From contig JAHBMJ010002132.1 of assembly GCA_018398765.1 (NCBI GenBank), positions 1 through 22,259 on the forward strand: a DNA stretch of 22,259 nt, written 5' to 3'. The translations under genes and the position numbers were made by a program. This document shows positions 18,298-22,259 of the stretch, piece by piece. Each line of letters begins with the position of its first letter. The stretch's first letter is position 1. This stretch comes from Chromera velia. Its lineage: Eukaryota; Sar; Chromeraceae. The notes under the pieces are model-generated. The model did not search any database. It was not told where the DNA came from and saw nothing but the letters and a program-made list of their open reading frames with translations.

Positions 18298-19264
18298 CTA
18301 CTCAAACTGCACCATCTTTTTCAGCAAGCGATAAAGGGGCGCAGCCTTCTTGCTGAATTCAAACACAAAACGTCTCACCCAAGAAGCCAAACCAAAAAAA
18401 GAATGCAACTCATTCACATTCTTGGGCACTGGCCAGTTTCTTATCTCTTCTATTTTCTTTGTTTCTGGCCTCACTCCTTTCTCTGAGATCCTCAGCCCCA
18501 AGAATGTCACCTCTCTTTTAAAAAAATGATACTTTGAGAGCTTTGCAAACAGATTTGCCTGTGTGAGGAGAAAAAGAACACAAGAGACATGCCGTTCATG
18601 CTCTTCTTTTGTCTTTGAATAATTTAAAATTAGAATATCATCCAAAAATACAGATATATACCGATCAAGGCACTCCCTCAACACATACTGAATTAATTGC
18701 ATGGCTGCCGGAGGGGCATTCGTTAATCCAAAAGAGACCACTAGCCATTTATAATTCCCATACCTCGTCGTGAAGGCTGTTTTGGGCACGTCGTCTTTCT
18801 CTCTCATTCTCATCTGATGGTAGTACTGCCGAAGATTAAAAGCTGTGAAAAATTTTGCCCCATACAGCCTATCGATCAAATTTTGAGGATGAGGCAATGG
18901 ATGCTTGTCCTTCACTGTGATTCTATTTAATCCCGTATAGTCACAACACATCCTCATTAATTGTCCCATCCTTCTTTGCCACAAACAAAACTGGTGCTGG
19001 AAAAGGAGAACAAGACGGTCAAATGAATCCTTGCTTCAAGTATGTATTAACTTGCTTCCTCAATTCATCCAGCTCACCCAAAGAGAGACGATAGGGTGGG
19101 CGAGCTGGAGGCGGGTGTCCTGGTTTGAGATCTATCTTGAAGTCAAGTCCTTCCCCCCTGGATGGCGGCAACCCTGTCAAGGAATCAGGAAAGAGAGATG
19201 CATTGTCTACCATAATTCTCTTCACATCAATCGGCATAGTCGATTTCTTCAGGTACTCATGAAC
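18298..19264 (-). pseudogene. Reverse transcriptase of the Ty3/gypsy element, broken
   Basis: The N-terminal part (19264-19022) reads VDNASLFPDSLTGLPPSRGE and PYRLSLGELDELRKQ, classic for the lead-in to a Ty3/gypsy polymerase. A TGA at 19019-19021 sits where the family has Arg in GFIRPS. A frameshift follows near 18960-18980, after FVAKKDG. The second part contains CCDYTGLNRITVKDKHPLPH, a YHQMRM segment, FGLTNAP, FLDDILIL (the YxDD box) and FLGLRISEKGV. The first catalytic Asp of the LDLRSGYHQ motif is replaced by Asn (AFNLRQYYHQ), so the enzyme would be inactive even without the stops. Confidence 0.8.
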
Positions 19265-19327
19265 CTAAGTCAATTCAAGCGAAGAGAGAACAGGATGATC
19301 AGAAGGAAGAGAAGAGAGAAAAATTAT

Positions 19328-19905
19328 TTAATCATCATTCATTGCCTCATTACCCCTAAATCCCTTTCCATTCTCCCCAGCATTCTTTCTCCCCCCGTCC
19401 TCACTGACTTCATGCAATCTTTGAACCCTGCAGGCAACCCCAGCGGACTCACCGAAAGGAATTTCTGTCTGCAGTCTGACTAGATGGCAGACAGCTCCTT
19501 TCCGGATCGCCCGCTTTGCCTGCACAGAAGAGAGAAGAGGAGGAGTGCTGAATGTTTGTTCTTCATCCTCTTCCTCCAACTCCATATCTGGAACCCAATA
19601 AATCAATTTCTCTTTGAACCAAAAACGCAGACTTTGAGACGACCACTGCAGTTCAGGTTCATAGGCACGACCCCACTTTGTCCCCAAGATCAAATCATAC
19701 TCATCCAAGTCGGCCAACATTGCACCCACTGTCTCTTGATACCCCTGAATGTTGATTAGCACTGTGGGTGCACACTCACAGACCGACCGAGTCTTCGAGG
19801 ACTTGAGGGCACCGTGTAAGTTGACGGGTTATCTCAATCTGCATACACGGAGATGGTGGGTATGGGCAAAACGATGGTCAAGATAAATATCATCTGTAAT
19901 TAACC
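19328..19905 (-). pseudogene. Retropepsin-like protease region, broken
   Basis: The clear part (19762-19328) reads VLINIQGYQETVGAML followed by LDEYDLILGTKW, the C-terminal half of a Ty3/gypsy aspartic protease. It is in the same frame as the first part of the reverse transcriptase, but TAA at 19328-19330 and TAG at 19265-19267 lie between them. Upstream, near 19890-19905, VPVRLLVN resembles the lead-in to the active-site Asp-Ser/Thr-Gly with Asp changed to Asn and the following residues lost. That part is much degraded, so its assignment is tentative. Confidence 0.55.
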
Positions 19906-20257
19906 AAAAGTCTGACAGGTACACCAGCCAGTGGATTCAACCTGAAAACACAAACAACCCCGGATGGACCCCTGTTTCATTTTCCTCCTCCTTTATTTCC
20001 ATTGGCACGTCTTCATTCTTAGGGCTTCCTCCCATCTTGGGGCACTGACCACAAGTTTCGAGTCCCTCTGCTCCTATCACCTCATCCGTCTCGAAACCTC
20101 CGTAGATCGTTCAAACTCCCCTACCTGCCGGCTTCCTTCCACCTCTTCCTCTTCCTCTGGGACCACCGTCTCTGCATCCCCCTCTCCACTGTGACTGGCC
20201 CAGAGGTGGCCATGCTTGGGCGGTCAGGAATGGAGCTCCAAACCCTCTGCGATCTCC

Positions 20258-20512
20258 CTAGTATCCGCCTCTACCCTGCCCCCATCCCCCCTGCCTGAAG
20301 TCTCTACGGAATCTCCCGTAGTCCTGCGAATCCTGAGGGTTCCCTCCGACAGTGAGTCTCCGCATTCCAGAGAAGTTTCCGCCGAGTCCAAAGAAGGGAC
20401 CTGAACACTGCCTAGCAGTATGCCCTGCAAGGCGGCATCTGAAACACCTTCCCTCTGCAATGTAGAGAGAGTCTGACCTCTCTGCCGGTGTGAGTGGTGG
20501 TGGTGACCCCAC
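20258..20512 (-). pseudogene. Nucleocapsid with CCHC zinc knuckle
   Basis: The frame contains CFRCRLAGHTARQC at 20446-20405, a perfect C-x2-C-x4-H-x4-C zinc knuckle, followed by a Gly/Arg-rich tail. Such modules bind retrotransposon RNA. It lies in a different frame from the gag segment upstream, so a frameshift separates them between about 20515 and 20562. Confidence 0.75.
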
Positions 20513-20561
20513 ACAGGTCTATGGGGATAGGCCCTTCCTCTTGTCCCAGTGGAGAGTTACG

Positions 20562-21365
20562 TCAGGCACTCTCCCCACCACTCTCGAAGGCACTCGGCCT
20601 TTGTAAGTCTCGTGTCCTGCTTCGCGGTCCTTCTCCACCTGAGAGAAAGACCTCAAACTCGCTTACCATCTTCATGGCAATGACCAAGTTAACCGGATAT
20701 GCCTTGTTTGTTTTAAGGCGGACATCTGCTGGCAAACTAGAGATGTAGTCTTCAACGATGTCTTCTTCAATCAACCCACCCTTCAGTTTCGCGACAAGCG
20801 GCTTGAATCGCTTTTTGTAGTCGTTGACCCCAGCTCCAGTGCATCGGCACTTCAGAATCTTCAGGTCTTTTCTGGCCTTCTGTCTGGTCAGTGTGTCTGA
20901 ATAGTGCTCGATGAGGGCAGCCTTCAACGACTCTCAGTTCTGGAATGGTCCGTTCTCGACCTCATAGAGGTCAAACCATTCCTTCAGGTCCTGGGACATT
21001 CTGTTCTTTACCACCAGTACTTTGTCCAGGTCCAACACTTTCTCAAGTTTGTAGAAGTCTTCTACGTCCTTCAACCACCTGATCAGCTTAGCGCTCAGTG
21101 ACACTCCAGAGAACAGAGCAGGGGCCTCGCACAGCTTCATGTAGTGTGACGAGGAGGCGGTTGTACTTTGGGCTGACACAATGGCAGGTGACGTCACCGT
21201 TGCCTAGATAGATTCCTGAATGGCTTGAGAAACAAGTAATTGCAGAGTTTCTCCATGCAGGTTTTGTGTCGCCTGCATAGAGTCAATCCGCTGAGACAGT
21301 CCTTCAATAGCCCCGACGATCTGTAGAATCCCCGGAGCCAGTACATCCTCTGTCACACCTTCCAT
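20562..21365 (-). pseudogene. Retrotransposon Gag, two in-frame stops
   Basis: The likely start is the ATG at 21365-21363. The N-terminus (MEGVTEDVLAPG, then IEGLSQRIDSMQ) looks like a short coiled coil. The core contains LFSGVSLSAKLIRWLKDVED, a DLKEWFDLYE helix, then RQKARKDLKILKCR and EEDIVEDYISSLPADVR, as in the retrotransposon gag family. In-frame stops are TAG at 21206-21204 and TGA at 20936-20934; the second falls where the family usually has Trp. Confidence 0.7.
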
Positions 21366-21751
21366 CAATGTATAGAGTTGACAGCTGGTAGACTGAACCA
21401 GTCTGAGTACACTGAATTTAACAAGAGCGCTCTCCCTTAACTGAAGGTGGAACGAGGCTCTAAACTACCAGATATAAGCTGTTTTACGAGAGTCTTAGTA
21501 ATATCAGATACAGGTGGTTAAAGCCTGACAGACATCAGTTGGTTTGGTCTAGCAGTTAATGTCAATCTCGAGCATTCTTAGTGATGACGTCAAGCAGACA
21601 CATCAAGCATGCACTTCACAAAAATCACTTAATGAAAGCATACCTGACTTCACAATGCGCGGCCTCGTGATACACCCATGCACGCTATGTGGCCCGGGTC
21701 CTCCGTCCGGCCCACATCTGCCTGACGCTTGCCAGCCCTTTATTACTCAGC

Positions 21752-21779
21752 CTTCTTATTAGGCGGAATACCCCTCACA
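21752..21779 (-). repeat. 5' LTR start (28-bp terminal match)
   Basis: On the minus strand the element begins TGTGAGGGGTATTCC. AATAAA follows at 21744-21739, a plausible LTR poly(A) signal. The other end of this LTR could not be fixed. TGGTAG...AGAGCC near 21470-21456 weakly resembles an initiator-Met tRNA primer-binding site and would give an LTR of roughly 300 bp. Confidence 0.5.
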
Positions 21780-22259
21780 TACTCCGTTTGTTTGTATAAT
21801 ACATAACCCAAAATAGTTTTAAATTCTTTCGTATTCATTATCGAATAATTTTAATTTCCATGTGGCCGTATTTATACATAGTTATACACATCTAGTTACA
21901 CCGCTGTACGGCGCCACGGGTAACTACCAGCTACTACCAGTCCGATGAACGGTCACGAACCCTCTGATATTGGATTGATCTTAAATAATTTTGACCTAGA
22001 TTTTGACTTAATCGAATTTCGTAAGTTACAGAATCTTCCAGAGTTTAATTTGAGAGCTATAATAAACTGATGATTTGATGATTGAGGGTTAAATCCTAGA
22101 TAATCCTAGATCCAGCGACGTCAGATCCTAAGGCCTGCATCACTGAGATAACTCAATAATGATTATTGAAATAAGGCCATTATTTAGATAATAACAATAA
22201 TAAATAATAATATAGGGGTGTAAAATCTCTTTTGGACGGGGGGGGGGACCCGTCAGATC
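21780..22259. other. AT-rich, gene-free end of the window
   Basis: No coding sequence is seen. The stretch is AT-rich with TAATAATAA-type words and ends in a G9 run followed by GACCCGTC. It may be a continuation of the PIWI gene's intron or unrelated intergenic or transposon sequence. Confidence 0.4.

Larger units (their letters stand above)
17952..21779 (-). mobile_element. Degenerate Ty3/gypsy LTR retrotransposon
   Basis: A minus-strand element of about 3.8 kb reads gag, zinc knuckle, protease, reverse transcriptase and the start of RNase H, then stops; no integrase is present. This order is the Ty3/gypsy order as far as it goes. A 28-bp direct repeat with one mismatch lies at 17952-17979 and 21752-21779, exactly 3800 apart. 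On the minus strand it begins TGTGAGGGG, as expected for LTR starts. The copy next to the PIWI exon keeps only this LTR start. At least five in-frame stops and two frameshifts are visible, so the element is dead. It lies antisense to the PIWI exon, in its presumed downstream intron. Confidence 0.8.

Noticed and set aside
18298-20936. Idea that TGA encodes tryptophan here (TGA at a Trp site in gag; UGA=Trp is known in some alveolate plastids)
   Set aside because: Another TGA sits at an Arg position, a TAG replaces Trp at RNase H, frameshifts are also present, and the DUF3179 gene uses TGG for Trp and ends with TGA. Ordinary pseudogene decay explains the stops.
21381-21475. tRNA-like stretch upstream of gag (AGAGCGCTCTCCC)
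   Set aside because: No T-arm GTTCGA motif and no consistent cloverleaf could be drawn. The likeness to a D-arm and anticodon arm is superficial.

Overview
The window is nuclear DNA from a microbial eukaryote. It has GT-AG introns inside genes, long microsatellites, a plant/protist-type beta-galactosidase, a PIWI/Argonaute exon and a decayed Ty3/gypsy retrotransposon. My best guess is an alveolate, perhaps a chromerid such as Chromera velia, because of the repeat-rich, moderate-GC sequence and the recurring TGCATGCA palindromes known from apicomplexan promoters. The taxon is inferred from style only and is uncertain.

Layout from left to right. Positions 1-4.3 kb are mostly simple sequence, with one convincing coiled-coil exon on the minus strand (2794-2997) and one weaker candidate (945-1046). 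At 4347-5678 (+) lies an intact, intronless, membrane-anchored DUF3179 protein of 443 residues. Positions 5.7-8.3 kb are gene-free, part of it AT-rich, and hold a 254-bp hAT-like miniature element with an 8-bp target duplication (7408-7661). At 8359-12471 (-) lies a complete five-exon GH35 beta-galactosidase. All splice phases join cleanly to a predicted 840-residue secreted protein.

A shared intergenic region of about 600 bp (12472-13067), with repeated TGCATGCA-type motifs, separates that gene from a divergent four-exon gene at 13068-14947 (+). The second gene encodes a secreted Tyr/Asp/Lys-rich repeat protein of 312 residues that I do not recognise. Its three repeat units each carry an intron at the same phase-1 position.

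Positions 14.9-17.3 kb are gene-free. One exon (17329-17819, +) encodes the MID domain of a PIWI-clade Argonaute. Immediately behind it sits a truncated, inactivated Ty3/gypsy element in antisense orientation (17952-21779). The last 480 bp are AT-rich with no gene seen.

The most unusual points are these: (1) three tandem, frame-preserving copies of a 5' splice site just after the catalytic nucleophile codon of the beta-galactosidase; (2) the repeat-protein gene, with a 179-bp tract identical between two exons while the introns have diverged; (3) a high share of GTCAGT/GTCAGC splice donors, with C at +3; (4) the PIWI exon abutted by an antisense retroelement; (5) splice donors lying inside microsatellite or tandem repeats. 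I see no operon-like system.
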